Assembly (NCBI RefSeq): GCF_000585995.1
Contig: NZ_CP007410.1
Location: 1,453,430 to 1,517,429 of the forward strand
Direction of reading: 5' to 3'
Length of the DNA: 64,000 bases
Source: Pseudomonas brassicacearum
GTDB taxonomy: Bacteria; Pseudomonadota; Gammaproteobacteria; Pseudomonadales; Pseudomonadaceae
Shown here piece by piece: positions 18,288-27,884 of this stretch (within the stretch, counting starts at the first letter, position 1; each line of letters opens with the position of its first letter). Under the pieces are notes generated by a model. That model ran no database searches, was not told where the DNA came from, and was given only the letters and a program-made list of their open reading frames with translations. Made by a program: the position numbers and the translations under genes.

Positions 18288-19382
18288 ATGAACGACCACC
18301 GCCAGTGGGCGCGCGAAGCGATTCGCATCATTGAGGCTGACTTCCAGCGCAGTGCCGATACACACCTGATTCCCCTGCCGCTGCCAGGCCTGCCGGGAAT
18401 CGAGCTGTACTTCAAGGATGAATCCAGCCATCCCACCGGCAGTCTCAAGCATCGGCTGGCTCGCTCGCTGTTCCTCTATGCGTTGTGTAACGGCTGGCTC
18501 AAGCCCGGTGCGCCGGTGATCGAAGCTTCCAGCGGCTCGACAGCCATTTCGGAGGCGTATTTTGCGAGGCTGCTGGGCCTGCCCTTTATTGCGGTGATGC
18601 CGGCGACCACCTCCAGGGAAAAAATCGCACAGATCGCTTTCTACGGTGGCCAGAGCCATCTGGTGGACGATCCTACGCAGATCTACGCTGAGTCCGAACG
18701 CCTGGCCCGTGAACATGACGGTCACTTCATCGACCAGTTCACCTATGCCGAGCGCGCCACGGACTGGCGGGCCAATAACAATATTGCCGAGTCGATCTTC
18801 CAGCAGATGCGCTTCGAGCGACATCCGGAGCCGAGCTGGCTGATTTCCAGCCCCGGCACCGGCGGCACCACGGCCACCCTGGGACGTTATGTTCGCTATC
18901 GCCAGCATGGCACCCGCGTGCTGTGTGCCGATGCCGAGCGGTCGGTGTTCTTCGATTACTACCGCAGCGGCGATGCCAGTCTGCGCCTGGATTGCGGCTC
19001 GCGGATCGAAGGTATCGGCCGGCCACGGGTCGAGGCGTCGTTCTTGCCGAAAGTCATCGATGCGATGGTCAAGGTCCCGGATGCCTTGTCGCTGGCGGCC
19101 ATGCATTACCTGGCCGAGCGCTTGGGGCGGCGGGTCGGTGGGTCCAGTGGTACGAACCTGATCGGCGCGCTGATCGCCGCGAGGCAGATGGTTGAAGCGG
19201 GGGAGTCGGGGTCGATCGTGGCGATTTTGTGTGACGGCGGTGAGCGCTATGCCACGACCTATTACGATCCGGTGTGGCTCAAGGCCCAGGGCTATGAGTT
19301 GAGTGGGCTCATGGCTGCCGTGGCGGCGAGTGTGGAGCGAGGGGAGGTGCTGCCGGAGAGCGTGTTGCGGGCTAATATCTGA
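18288..19382 (+). CDS. PLP-dependent cysteine synthase / cysteine desulfhydrase-like enzyme
   Basis: 364 residues of the fold II PLP family. The Schiff-base lysine is Lys54 in [11 protein letters not shown]. The substrate loop is [15 protein letters not shown], the phosphate-binding glycine loop is [13 protein letters not shown], and [13 protein letters not shown] and [12 protein letters not shown] lie near the C-terminus. Members are annotated as cysteine synthase family, and the Mycobacterium homologue Cds1 is an L-cysteine desulfhydrase that releases sulfide. GAGAG precedes ATG 18288. The upstream AT-rich repeat suggests sulfur control. Direction of the reaction is not resolved. Confidence 0.87.
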   Translation: MNDHRQWAREAIRIIEADFQRSADTHLIPLPLPGLPGIELYFKDESSHPTGSLKHRLARSLFLYALCNGWLKPGAPVIEASSGSTAISEAYFARLLGLPFIAVMPATTSREKIAQIAFYGGQSHLVDDPTQIYAESERLAREHDGHFIDQFTYAERATDWRANNNIAESIFQQMRFERHPEPSWLISSPGTGGTTATLGRYVRYRQHGTRVLCADAERSVFFDYYRSGDASLRLDCGSRIEGIGRPRVEASFLPKVIDAMVKVPDALSLAAMHYLAERLGRRVGGSSGTNLIGALIAARQMVEAGESGSIVAILCDGGERYATTYYDPVWLKAQGYELSGLMAAVAASVERGEVLPESVLRANI

Positions 19383-19404
19383 ATCTTCCAGACACTGAAA
19401 TCCC

Positions 19405-19494
19405 TGTGGGAGCGAGCTTGCTCGCGATAGCGGTGGGTCAGTCAACGTCAGTGTTGAATGTTAAGCCGCCATCGCGAGCAAGCTCGCTCCCACA
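19405..19494. repeat. REPIN, TGTGGGAGCGAGC family
   Basis: Inverted pair of REPs between convergent genes. Confidence 0.9.
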
Positions 19495-19505
19495 GAAGAT
19501 TGGTA

Positions 19506-21119
19506 TCAGGCCTCGAGGCCGAGGATATCCCGTGCCACAGCCTCGGCAATCCGGATCCCGTCCACGCCCGCCGACAGGATTCCGCCCGCGTAACCGGCGC
19601 CTTCGCCCGCCGGGAAAAGCCCCTTCACGTTCAGGCTTTGCAGTGTTTCGTCGCGGGTAATGCGCAGTGGTGACGAGGTGCGGGTCTCGATACCGGTCAG
19701 CACGGCGTCGTGCAGCGAATAGCCGCGAATCTGTTTTTCGAACGCGGGCAAGGCTTCGCGGATGGCTTCGATGGCAAAGTCCGGCAGGGCCAAGGCCAGG
19801 TCGCCCAGCGAGACGCCTGGCTTGTAGGACGGTTCGACGCTGCCCAGTGCCGTTGACGGTTTGCCGGCAATGAAATCGCCCACCAACTGCGCCGGGGCTT
19901 CGTAGTTGCTGCCGCCGAGGACGAAGGCATGAGACTCCAGGCGTTCCTGCAGCTCGATACCCGCCAGTGGGCCGCCCGGATAATCCACTTCCGGGGTAAT
20001 ACCGACGACGATGCCGGAGTTGGCGTTGCGCTCGTTGCGTGAATACTGGCTCATGCCATTGGTCACGACGCGGTTCGGCTCGGAAGTCGCCGCCACCACG
20101 GTGCCGCCTGGGCACATGCAGAAGCTGTACACCGAGCGACCGTTCTTGGCGTGGTGCACCAGTTTGTAGTCTGCGGCCCCCAGTTTCGGGTGGCCGGCGT
20201 ACTTGCCCAGGCGCGCGCTGTCGATCAGCGATTGCGGGTGTTCGATACGGAAACCCACCGAAAACGGCTTGGCTTCCATGTACACGCCGCGGCTGTGGAG
20301 CATGCGGAAAGTGTCCCGGGCGCTGTGGCCCAGGGCCAGGATCACATGCCTTGAATGAATCCGTTCGCCGCTGGCCAGCTCGACGCCGACCAGTTGGCCG
20401 TCCTCGATCAGCACATCGGTGACCCGCTCCTGGAAGCGCACTTCACCGCCCAGGGCGCGAATCTGCTCACGCATGTTTTCCACCACGCCTGTCAGACGGA
20501 ACGTACCGATGTGTGGCTTGCTGACGTAGAGGATTTCTTCCGGCGCCCCGGCTTTGACGAACTCGTGCAGGACCTTGCGGCCCAGGAACTTCGGATCCTT
20601 GATCTGGCTATAGAGCTTGCCATCGGAAAACGTTCCCGCGCCGCCCTCGCCGAATTGCACGTTGGACTCGGGATTGAGCACGCTTTTGCGCCACAGGCCC
20701 CAAGTGTCCTTGGTGCGCTGGCGCACTTCCGGGCCGCGCTCGAGAACGATTGGCTTGAAGCCCATTTGCGCCAGCAGCATGGCGGCGAAGATCCCGCACG
20801 GGCCGAAACCGACCACGATCGGCCGTTCGTTCAGGTCGGCCGGGGCCTGGCCCACCACTTTGTAGCTGACATCCGGCGCTTCGTTGACGTTGCGGTCATC
20901 GGCGAACTTGCGCAGCAGGCTGGCTTCATCGCGCACCATCAGGTCGATGGTGTAGATGAAACACAGTTCGGAGGATTTTTTGCGCGCGTCATAGCTGCGT
21001 TTGAACAAGGTGAAGTCGAGCAGGTCATCGCTGGCGATGCCCAGGCGCTGCACGATGGCAGGGCGCAGGTCTTCTTCGGGATGGTCGATCGGCAGCTTGA
21101 GTTCGGTGATTCGTAACAT
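19506..21119 (-). CDS. FAD-dependent dehydrogenase (COG2509 type)
   Basis: 537 residues. After an N-terminal alpha/beta domain (1-95) comes the dinucleotide fold VVGFGPCGIFAAMLLAQMG (about 102-120) and the acidic end of strand 2 (PIVLERG). Then FGEGGAGTFSDGKLYSQ, HVILALGHSARDTFRML and the C-terminal GLFPAGEGAGYAGGILSAGVDG, which closes the FAD site. This is the architecture of the uncharacterised YtfP/COG2509 family. The reaction is not known. Single gene; COG3650-type lipoprotein gene lies upstream on the same strand but 119 bases away. Confidence 0.88.
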   Translation of the reverse strand: MLRITELKLPIDHPEEDLRPAIVQRLGIASDDLLDFTLFKRSYDARKKSSELCFIYTIDLMVRDEASLLRKFADDRNVNEAPDVSYKVVGQAPADLNERPIVVGFGPCGIFAAMLLAQMGFKPIVLERGPEVRQRTKDTWGLWRKSVLNPESNVQFGEGGAGTFSDGKLYSQIKDPKFLGRKVLHEFVKAGAPEEILYVSKPHIGTFRLTGVVENMREQIRALGGEVRFQERVTDVLIEDGQLVGVELASGERIHSRHVILALGHSARDTFRMLHSRGVYMEAKPFSVGFRIEHPQSLIDSARLGKYAGHPKLGAADYKLVHHAKNGRSVYSFCMCPGGTVVAATSEPNRVVTNGMSQYSRNERNANSGIVVGITPEVDYPGGPLAGIELQERLESHAFVLGGSNYEAPAQLVGDFIAGKPSTALGSVEPSYKPGVSLGDLALALPDFAIEAIREALPAFEKQIRGYSLHDAVLTGIETRTSSPLRITRDETLQSLNVKGLFPAGEGAGYAGGILSAGVDGIRIAEAVARDILGLEA

Positions 21120-21238
21120 GGCGGGATCCGGTTCGCGGGGCGCACAACTGCGCCAAGGCGTTTGAAGCCGGCGATTATAAGCCGAATTCCCGGTTCCCCT
21201 ATAACGGCGTTCACTTAAACCTGCCTGACGCCACGGAA

Positions 21239-21913
21239 TCAGTCGTCGCGCGCACCACCGAAGTAACCGCAGCCGCGCTGGACCTGGCCGTTGACCCGCA
21301 GTTCGGCGCTCATGTGCTGAACGCTGCCGGTGACGCTGTCGATGCAGCGTTGGGGAGTGACCCAGAGCTCGACTTTCTGGCCATTGGCCTCGGTGCTGAG
21401 ATTGAAGCGGCCATCGCCCAGTTGCTCCTCCATGAAAGGCACAGCCAGCGGCGGTTGGCCCTCACGTTCGAGCACCAGGCCCTTGCCGCTGGCCTTGAGG
21501 TTCCACTCAGGACCATGGCCGGCGGCGCGCAGAATCAATAACTTGAAATTCCCGTCATCGCAAGCGGTGCCCGAGCGCTCCAGGCGATACAGCTGTTCCA
21601 GGTCCAGTTGGCTGTCGGTACCGGCGGCTGTGCTGGAGACGATACGACCACGCACATCGGCAAATAGCTTGCCCCGGTCATCGGCCAGGCTGGCGGCTTG
21701 TTGCAGCACGCTGGTGCCACCGCTGTCGTTGACGATGTAGCGGCGCTGTTCCTGGCACGGCTGGAACACCAGCTTGCCATCGGCCGCAGTGAGTTCGCCC
21801 TGCATGCGCGTCTGACCGGCGTGGGAGGCGCTCTGACGGGCGTCGAGCAATTGGCAGCCGGCGAAGAGCGGCAGGAGGGCGACAAACAGCAGGGAGCGGG
21901 CGGCACGCATCAT
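21239..21913 (-). CDS. COG3650 family envelope lipoprotein
   Basis: 224 residues from ATG 21913, placed by GGAG six bases upstream (a TTG at 21928 would lie over that site). The lipobox is LFAGC. The repeated theme GELTAADGKLVFQPCQEQRRY and the later MEEQLGDGRFNLSTEANGQK resemble the NlpE N-terminal/META-like beta modules of COG3650 proteins. Paired cysteines (FQPC, SGTAC, PQRC, QRGC) could form disulfides. Role unknown; predicted outer membrane or periplasm. Confidence 0.8.
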   Translation of the reverse strand: MMRAARSLLFVALLPLFAGCQLLDARQSASHAGQTRMQGELTAADGKLVFQPCQEQRRYIVNDSGGTSVLQQAASLADDRGKLFADVRGRIVSSTAAGTDSQLDLEQLYRLERSGTACDDGNFKLLILRAAGHGPEWNLKASGKGLVLEREGQPPLAVPFMEEQLGDGRFNLSTEANGQKVELWVTPQRCIDSVTGSVQHMSAELRVNGQVQRGCGYFGGARDD

Positions 21914-21970
21914 TGGGTCTCCAGACAAGTGCCGCCACGTTATCAGACTGATCCTGCATCACAAGGGGTG

Positions 21971-22570
21971 TTAGCCCACGTGAAAGATCTGACCGGTTTG
22001 TAGGCCTTCGACGCTCTTGGCGTAGGCCAATGCCACATCCACTGCGGGTACGGGTTTGAAGCCGCGGAAATAAGGCGCGTATTTGTCCATGGCTTCCAGC
22101 AGCACGTTCGGGCTCACCGAGTTGACCCGCATGCCCCGTGGCAACTCGATTGCCGCGGCGCGCACAAAACTGTCCAGGGCCCCGTTGACCAAGGCCGCCG
22201 AAGCACCGCTCTTGATCGGGTCGTGGCTGAGCACGCCCGTGGTGAAGGTGAAGGACGCACCGTCGTTGGCAAATTCGCGACCAATCAGCAGCAGGTTGAC
22301 CTGGCCCATCAGCTTGTCTTTCAGACCGAGGGCGAAGCTTTCTTCGGTCATGTCGCCCAGGGGCGCAAAGGTGACATTGCCCGCTGCGCAAACCAGCGCA
22401 TCGAAGCGCCCGGTTTTTTCGAACAGGGCGCGGATCGAGGCACTGTCGCTGATATCCACGTGCAGTTCACCGCTCTGGCGGCCAATCCGAATAATTTCGT
22501 GGCGCGGCGACAGTTCGTTATCAATGGCCGAACCGATGGTGCCGTTGGCGCCGATCAACAGGATTTTCAT
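21971..22570 (-). CDS. Short-chain dehydrogenase/reductase
   Basis: 199 residues, a small SDR. The NAD(P) loop is LLIGANGTIGSAI at 4-16. Arg after strand 2 (IRIGRQSG) favours NADPH. CAAGNVTFAPLG is the NAG-like motif. The usual Y-x-x-x-K is replaced: the corresponding stretch reads ASAALVNGALDSFV, without Tyr or Lys, as in several small, possibly inactive or regulatory SDRs. RBS AGGAACC. It is divergent from a LysR gene and probably controlled by it. Confidence 0.85.
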   Translation of the reverse strand: MKILLIGANGTIGSAIDNELSPRHEIIRIGRQSGELHVDISDSASIRALFEKTGRFDALVCAAGNVTFAPLGDMTEESFALGLKDKLMGQVNLLLIGREFANDGASFTFTTGVLSHDPIKSGASAALVNGALDSFVRAAAIELPRGMRVNSVSPNVLLEAMDKYAPYFRGFKPVPAVDVALAYAKSVEGLQTGQIFHVG

Positions 22571-22674
22571 GGTGGTTCCTCAGTGGGTTGAACGAGTTTG
22601 TAGTCTAGAGAGGTTCTTTCCATTGATAATCGCGCTAATAGGCAACCTTTGGTTTTCATTTGGAAACAATCGCC

Positions 22675-23589
22675 ATGAGCGAGATGGATGATCTGGCGGC
22701 ATTTGCCGTCTTGATGGAGGCCGGCAGCTTCACCCTGGCGGCCCAGCAGTTAGGGTGCAGCAAGGGGCAGCTGTCCAAGCGCATCAGCCTGTTGGAGAGC
22801 CGCTTTTGCGTGGTGTTGCTGCAACGCACCACGCGGCGCTTGAGCCTCACGGCCGCCGGCGCGGCGTTGTTGCCCCAGGCCCAGGCGTTGCTGGTGCAGG
22901 TGGAAAGGGCGCGTCAGGCATTGGCTCGGTTGAAGGACGATATTTCCGGGCCGGTACGTATGACAGTTCCGGTTTCGTTGGGCGAAACCTTCTTTGAAGG
23001 TTTGCTGCTGGAGTTCGCTGGCACGTACCCCGACGTGCAAATCGAGCTGGAGCTCAACAACGGCTACCGCGACCTGACCCGCGACGGCTTCGATCTGGCG
23101 ATCCGTTCCGACGCCGCTATCGATGAGCGATTGGTGGCCCGGCCGCTGTTGGCGTGGCATGAAATGACCTGCGCCAGCCCGGCCTATCTCGAAGGCTATG
23201 GCGAACCTGAAAACCCCAAGGCCCTGGCGGAACACCGTTGCCTTCTCAACAGCCACTACAGCGGTCGCGAAGAATGGCTGTATCACCAGCAACACGAACT
23301 GTTGCGCGTGCGGGTGTCGGGGCCGTTCGCCAGTAATCATTACAGCCTGTTGAAAAAAGCCGCCCTGGCTGGTGCCGGCATCGCCCGGTTGCCGTCGTAC
23401 CTGCTGCATGAAGAATTGGCTGACGGACGCCTGCGCTGGTTGCTGCGCGATTACCAGACCCGTCGCATGCCGATGTACCTGGTGCACCCGTATCAAGGTG
23501 GGTTGCCCAAGCGCACTCAGGTGTTGGCCGATTACTTGATCGATTGGTTCAAGCGCAGCGGCGAGGCGTTGGATCGCTTGCAACGATAG
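22675..23589 (+). CDS. LysR family transcriptional regulator
   Basis: 304 residues from ATG 22675. The N-terminal winged helix-turn-helix (LAAFAVLMEAGSFTLAAQQ and SKGQLSKRISLLESRF) is typical of LysR, followed by the substrate domain (VSLGETFFEGLLLEFAGTYP, LVARPLLAWHEMTCASPAYL) of the AaeR/DsdC-like CrgA group. The gene is divergent from the SDR gene over about 100 bases, the normal layout for a LysR regulator and its target. The inducer is unknown. Confidence 0.93.
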   Translation: MSEMDDLAAFAVLMEAGSFTLAAQQLGCSKGQLSKRISLLESRFCVVLLQRTTRRLSLTAAGAALLPQAQALLVQVERARQALARLKDDISGPVRMTVPVSLGETFFEGLLLEFAGTYPDVQIELELNNGYRDLTRDGFDLAIRSDAAIDERLVARPLLAWHEMTCASPAYLEGYGEPENPKALAEHRCLLNSHYSGREEWLYHQQHELLRVRVSGPFASNHYSLLKKAALAGAGIARLPSYLLHEELADGRLRWLLRDYQTRRMPMYLVHPYQGGLPKRTQVLADYLIDWFKRSGEALDRLQR

Positions 23590-23608
23590 CCCGGCCATTG
23601 CCGCCTTA

Positions 23609-23698
23609 TGTGGGAGCGAGCTTGCTCGCGAAGGCGGTGGTACATCCGGTATTTGTGCAAGCTGACCCGCCGCAATCGCGAGCAAGCTCGCTCCCACA
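23609..23698. repeat. REPIN, TGTGGGAGCGAGC family
   Basis: Inverted REP pair between the convergent lysR and doxX-like genes. Confidence 0.9.
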
Positions 23699-23710
23699 GG
23701 GGATCTGTGT

Positions 23711-24190
23711 TCAGTCGTGGGCGTAGCGCTTGGCGATCAGGTGATCGATCGACAACACCCCCGGCCCGCGAGCCATCAAGTAGAGCAACACCGCCATCCA
23801 GGTGCCATGGGTCGGGTAAGCGTCCGGGTAGACAAACAGCTGAATGGTCAACGTCATCCCCAGCAAGGCCATCGCCGAAAAGCGTGTCGCCAGGCCAAAC
23901 AGAAGCAGCACCGGGAACACATGCTCGGCAGAGGCCGCCAGGTGCGCGGCCAATTCTGGTGAGAGTAGCGGCAAGGCATATTCGCTTTTGAACAGGGGAA
24001 TGGTGGAGTCCGCCAGCCGCGGCAGGCCGATCTGGAAGGTGCCATCGAACAGGTCGATGGCCAGGCCTTCGATTTTGGTCTGGCCCGATTTCCAGAACAC
24101 CGCGGCAATGGAGAATCGCGCAATGAAGGCGATCAGGCTGTGGGGAATCTTCTCCAGCCATTGAATGAAACCAGCGATCAGGGCGTTCAT
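23711..24190 (-). CDS. DoxX family membrane protein of the bufferin operon
   Basis: 159 residues, last gene of a four-gene operon. Four hydrophobic helices (about 18-34, 82-103, 107-121, 126-145) and the motif FIARFSIAAVFWKSGQTKIEG mark the DoxX family. DoxX proteins often accompany MNIO-bufferin gene sets (BufD position). Its ATG overlaps the stop of the partner gene by 4 bases (ATGA), showing translational coupling. It may take part in redox steps linked to peptide maturation at the inner membrane, which is inference. Confidence 0.88.
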   Translation of the reverse strand: MNALIAGFIQWLEKIPHSLIAFIARFSIAAVFWKSGQTKIEGLAIDLFDGTFQIGLPRLADSTIPLFKSEYALPLLSPELAAHLAASAEHVFPVLLLFGLATRFSAMALLGMTLTIQLFVYPDAYPTHGTWMAVLLYLMARGPGVLSIDHLIAKRYAHD

Positions 24191-24945
24191 TGGGTTACCT
24201 GTTCAAGTAGGAGGTCAGTGATGGCTTGGTGGCGGATGAGCCCCGCCAGGATGTGTTCCAAGTCGGGGTCGGTGCTGCGCTCGATGGCCGCCGTCAGGGG
24301 CAGGCCCTGCTGCAGGGCGGTGATGAAGGCATGGGCACCGTCACTGATCGCGAACACTTCCACGTCGAGGCCATTGCGCAGTACCAAGGCGTTTTGCGCG
24401 GGGAATGGCTCGAACGGCACGACTGGCGTTTGCTGATGGGCGGCCCAGATCGCGACCACGGCGAAGGGGGATTGCAGCAGGCGCAGCGAGGGGTGAAAAA
24501 CAATCTTCAAATGTGCTGCAAGCGCAGGGGACGACAGCGCCTCCACGACTCGTTCCTGGCTCATGGGCTGGGCGTCGGCTGCATGCCCGGCTTCGACGTA
24601 CAGCCGTTCCAGGCGGGCCACGTCCGCCAGGTAAGGTACGCTGGCGGCGGGTTCGAAACGTTCGATGAAGTCGGCAAAATCGGCGCCGTAGTCGCTCATG
24701 ATCGGGCTGTGTGGCGCCGCCGATTGGACGTAGACGCCGGCCATTCCCCGGAAGAATTCCTCGCCCACCAGTTTTACCCCTACCGGATAATTGTCGGCCA
24801 GGGCGTTGATCAACGAGCTGAGTACGTTGTTGCGGTACACCGCGAAGCGGCGCTCAGGATTGGCGCCATTGGCACTGATCAGGCCCGGCGGACAGGCCAG
24901 GCGCGGGTCGAGCAGGGCCGCGGTAAATTCGCTCTGGCGGCTCAT
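24187..24945 (-). CDS. MNIO partner protein, DUF2063 / HvfC-BufC-like
   Basis: 252 residues. The N-terminal DUF2063 domain has [24 protein letters not shown] and [19 protein letters not shown], followed by [27 protein letters not shown]; the C-terminal half resembles the winged part that recognises the precursor. In characterised systems this protein delivers the precursor peptide to the MNIO enzyme. Start and stop codons overlap both neighbours by 4 bases. The annotation name putative DNA-binding domain is a family label and not evidence for DNA binding. Confidence 0.88.
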   Translation of the reverse strand: MSRQSEFTAALLDPRLACPPGLISANGANPERRFAVYRNNVLSSLINALADNYPVGVKLVGEEFFRGMAGVYVQSAAPHSPIMSDYGADFADFIERFEPAASVPYLADVARLERLYVEAGHAADAQPMSQERVVEALSSPALAAHLKIVFHPSLRLLQSPFAVVAIWAAHQQTPVVPFEPFPAQNALVLRNGLDVEVFAISDGAHAFITALQQGLPLTAAIERSTDPDLEHILAGLIRHQAITDLLLEQVTQ

Positions 24946-25811
24946 GGCCGGGCTCCAGCCGCGCCTAACAGTCGCTCGGCCTGGCGTGCTTCGGCCAGTA
25001 GCACCTCCAATGCAGGGATGTGATTGTCCCGCTCGATCAGGGTGGCTACCGGCCCGGTCCGCTCCAGAGCCTTGCGGTACAGCTGCCAGACTTCGTTGTC
25101 GATGGGGGCGCCGTGGTCGTCTATCAGCAAGCGCTCGCCGAGGCTGTCAGTGTCTTCGGCAAACCCGGCCAGATGAATCTCGCCGGTAGCGTGCAGGGGC
25201 AAGGCGTCGAGGTAGGCCTGTGGATCGCGGCCGTGGTTGATGGCAGAGACGTAGACGTTGTTCACATCCAATAGCAGACCGCAGCCGGTGCGACGAATCA
25301 CTTCGCCAATGAAGTGAGGCTCGTCGAGGGTCGATTCCTCGAACGCCAGGTAGGTCGCCGGGTTTTCCAGCAACAGCGTACGTTTGAGCCTGGACTGCAC
25401 TTGATCGATATGTTCGCAGACGCGCTTGAGGGTTGCGTCGTCGTAGGCCAGGGGTAACAGGTCATTGAGGAACACCGGGCCATGGCTGGACCAGGCCAGG
25501 TGTTCGGAAAAGGACTGGGGCTGATAGCGTTCGATCAGGGTGGACAGCCGCTGCAAATGCGCAACATCCAGCGGCCCCTCTCCACCGATCGACAGGCCGA
25601 CGCCGTGCAGTGACAACGGATAACATTCGCGTATCCGCCCCAGGAAGTGATGAAACGGCCCGCCGGCCACCATGTAGTTTTCCGCGTGCACCTCGAAGAA
25701 ACCCAGGTCCGGTCGGGTCTGGAGCACGTCATGAAAATGCTCGCTCTTGAGTCCCAACCCTGCCCTTGGCGGCAGCCGGGTATCCGTGGCGAGGGAAGGG
25801 ACATTCGACAT
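24942..25811 (-). CDS. MNIO (DUF692) multinuclear iron oxidative enzyme, BufB-like
   Basis: 289 residues from ATG 25811 ([20 protein letters not shown]). The TIM-barrel family signatures are all present: [104 protein letters not shown] and IERDNHIP. The His, Asp and Glu residues in these supply the di- or tri-iron ligands. MNIO enzymes oxidise cysteine residues of precursor peptides, in bufferins to thiooxazole-type groups. The gene directly follows a Cys-containing precursor gene. Confidence 0.93.
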   Translation of the reverse strand: MSNVPSLATDTRLPPRAGLGLKSEHFHDVLQTRPDLGFFEVHAENYMVAGGPFHHFLGRIRECYPLSLHGVGLSIGGEGPLDVAHLQRLSTLIERYQPQSFSEHLAWSSHGPVFLNDLLPLAYDDATLKRVCEHIDQVQSRLKRTLLLENPATYLAFEESTLDEPHFIGEVIRRTGCGLLLDVNNVYVSAINHGRDPQAYLDALPLHATGEIHLAGFAEDTDSLGERLLIDDHGAPIDNEVWQLYRKALERTGPVATLIERDNHIPALEVLLAEARQAERLLGAAGARP

Positions 25812-25836
25812 GGTGGCAGGCCTCAGGCAGAGGTGA

Positions 25837-26142
25837 TCAGGACTTGGCTTTGAACGCTTGGAGTTGGCCGAAACCGGTGGGGGAGGTCTTGCTCTCAAGG
25901 GTGGTGCAAGTGCCTTTAGGGACCGATTTCCATGCGTTGCCCTGATAGTCCATCTTTGCGGTACCTGCGCAGGTGGTGCCGGCACCGGCAGCGCAGTTGT
26001 TCATGCCTTTGAGGGCGACGCCGAAGCATTTTTCCATGTTGTCGTCGGCGGCATGGACAGTCGAGGCGGCAGTCATGCTCAGGGCGGAACCCAGGGCCAG
26101 GACCAGGGCGGTGGCGGATAGGGTGCGGGTCGAAGCAGTCAT
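25837..26142 (-). CDS. Bufferin-type precursor peptide (DUF2282, BufA-like)
   Basis: 101 residues. A signal peptide with a long hydrophobic stretch ends near TVHA (cleavage about residue 31). The mature part holds four cysteines at 39 (EKCFG), 50 (NNCAAG), 58 (TTCAG) and 79 (GTCTT), plus the DUF2282 pattern [15 protein letters not shown]. Bufferins with this arrangement are modified on two cysteines by the MNIO enzyme and bind copper in the periplasm. GGAGA precedes the ATG. The modified residues cannot be deduced here with certainty; the central pair is the likely site. Confidence 0.9.
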   Translation of the reverse strand: MTASTRTLSATALVLALGSALSMTAASTVHAADDNMEKCFGVALKGMNNCAAGAGTTCAGTAKMDYQGNAWKSVPKGTCTTLESKTSPTGFGQLQAFKAKS

Positions 26143-26171
26143 GGTGATTCTCCAGTTCTTCAGGGAAATGA

Positions 26172-26189
26172 ACCGGCGTTAGCGCCGGT
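26172..26189 (-). promoter_or_regulatory. Leader hairpin of the bufferin operon
   Basis: ACCGGCG (26172-26178) and CGCCGGT (26183-26189) form a perfect 7-bp stem with a 4-base loop in the predicted 5' leader, about 30 bases before the precursor start. Confidence 0.5.
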
Positions 26190-26194
26190 CTGCT

Positions 26195-26226
26195 GAACTA
26201 GAGAAGGGAGGTGGGGAAGTGTTACA
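26195..26226 (-). promoter_or_regulatory. Possible ECF-sigma promoter of the bufferin operon
   Basis: Reading the minus strand, TGTAACA (26226-26220) is followed 16 bases later by CTCTAGTTC (26203-26195). TGTAAC is a usual -35 for ECF sigma factors and the -10 is of the CGTC/TCTA sort. No sigma factor gene is in the window. Confidence 0.35.
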
Positions 26227-26261
26227 GCGGACTCTCGATTTTTTTACGCACTGCAAAACCC

Positions 26262-26354
26262 GTGGCGAGGGAGCTTGCCCCCGCTCGGTTGCGCAGCAAC
26301 CGCAAAATCTTGGGGCCGCTGCGCAGCCCAGCGGGAGCAAGCTCCCTCGCCACA
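26262..26354. repeat. REPIN, GAGGGAGCTTGCTCC family
   Basis: Inverted pair with short GC arms (GGTTGCGCAGCAACC), between the bufferin and bra operons. Confidence 0.85.
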
Positions 26355-26376
26355 GGGGATTGCGGGCGGTCCGGGC

Positions 26377-26401
26377 AAAAAAAACGGCCCGAAGGCCGTT
26401 T
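26377..26401 (-). terminator. Terminator of the bra operon
   Basis: On the minus strand an 8-bp stem AAACGGCC/GGCCGTTT with a TTCG loop is followed by a run of eight T. It stands 18 bases after the braG stop codon. Confidence 0.85.
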
Positions 26402-26418
26402 CTTTTACTGCGACAGAC

Positions 26419-27120
26419 TCAACCGCCCAGGTACGCCTCGCGCACTTTCGGATCGGTCAGCAGCGCCTCGCCGGTGCCTTGCATCACCACCCGACCGTTC
26501 TCCAACACGTACGCCCGGTCGGCGATTTTCAGCGCCTGGTTGGCGTTCTGCTCCACCAGGAACACCGTCACGCCATCCTTGCGCAGTTGTTCGATGATGT
26601 CGAAGATCTGCTGGATGATGATCGGTGCCAGGCCCAGGGAAGGCTCGTCGAGCAGCAGCAGCTTGGGCTTGCTCATCAGCGCGCGGCCGATGGCAAGCAT
26701 TTGCTGTTCGCCGCCGGACATGGTGCCGCCGCGTTGGTTGAAGCGTTCTTTCAGGCGTGGGAAAAGGTGCAGCACCTTGTCCATCTGTTCCTGATAGTCG
26801 CCCTTGTCGGTGAAGAAACCGCCCATGGCGAGGTTTTCTTCCACGGTCAGCCGGGCAAAGACCCGACGGCCTTCCGGCACCACCGCAATGCTCTTGCGCA
26901 TGATCTGCGACGAGTCCTGACCCACCAGTTCCTCACCCATGTAGCGGATGCTGCCGCTGTGGGCCTGGGGCGAACCGCAGAGCGTCATCAGCAGGGTGGA
27001 TTTACCGGCGCCGTTGGCTCCGATCAGCGTCACGATCTCGCCCTGGCGGACTTCGACGTTGACGCTGTGCAGGGCCTGGATCTTGCCGTAGAAGGTGGAA
27101 ACGTTTTCGAACTGCAGCAT
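26419..27120 (-). CDS. braG: Branched-chain amino acid ABC transporter ATPase (BraG/LivF)
   Basis: 233 residues. Walker A GANGAGKS, the ABC signature MSGGEQQML and Walker B LLLLDEPSLGL are intact, with the LivF-type short helical domain. It starts one base after the braF stop codon. Together with BraF it powers import of leucine, isoleucine and valine (and alanine in P. aeruginosa) through BraD and BraE. Last gene of the operon, ended by a clear terminator. Confidence 0.96.
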   Translation of the reverse strand: MLQFENVSTFYGKIQALHSVNVEVRQGEIVTLIGANGAGKSTLLMTLCGSPQAHSGSIRYMGEELVGQDSSQIMRKSIAVVPEGRRVFARLTVEENLAMGGFFTDKGDYQEQMDKVLHLFPRLKERFNQRGGTMSGGEQQMLAIGRALMSKPKLLLLDEPSLGLAPIIIQQIFDIIEQLRKDGVTVFLVEQNANQALKIADRAYVLENGRVVMQGTGEALLTDPKVREAYLGG

Positions 27121-27884
27121 TTACGCTTCCCCCAGGTAGGCTTTGATCACTTCAGGATTGTCGCGGATCTGTTCCGGCGAGCCATCGGCCAGGGGCGTGC
27201 CCTGGTTGATCACGACGATGTGGTCGGAAATGCTCATGACCAGCTTCATGTCGTGCTCGATCAGCAGCACGGTGACGTTGTGCTCCTCACGCAGCACGCC
27301 GATCAGCGCCTTGAGGTCTTCGGTTTCCTTCGGGTTCAGGCCGGCCGCCGGTTCGTCGAGCATGAGGATCCGCGGACGGGTCATCATGCAGCGGGCGATT
27401 TCCAGGCGCCGTTGCTGACCGTAGGCCAGGGTCCCGGCGGTACGGTTGGCGAACTCCTTGAGGTTGACCTTTTCCAGCCAGTACTCGGCGTACTCCATGG
27501 CCTCGCGTTCGCTCTTGCGGAACGCCGGGGTCTTGAACAGGCCGGCAAAGAAGTTGGTGTTCAGGTGACGATGCTGGGCGATCAACAAATTCTCGACCGC
27601 CGTCATGTCCTTGAACAGCCGTACGTTCTGGAAGGTGCGCACCACGCCTTTGCGGGCGATGTGGTGGCCGGGCAGGCCCTGGATCGGCTCGCCGTCCAGC
27701 AGGATGGTACCGCCGGTGGGCTGGTAGAAACCCGTCAGGCAGTTGAACACGGTGGTCTTGCCCGCACCGTTCGGCCCGATCAGTGCCACCACCTGTTTCT
27801 CTTTCACGGTCAGGGCCACGCCGTTGACCGCCAGCAAACCGCCGAAGCGCATGCTCAAATTTTCGACTTTCAGGATCTCGCGGC

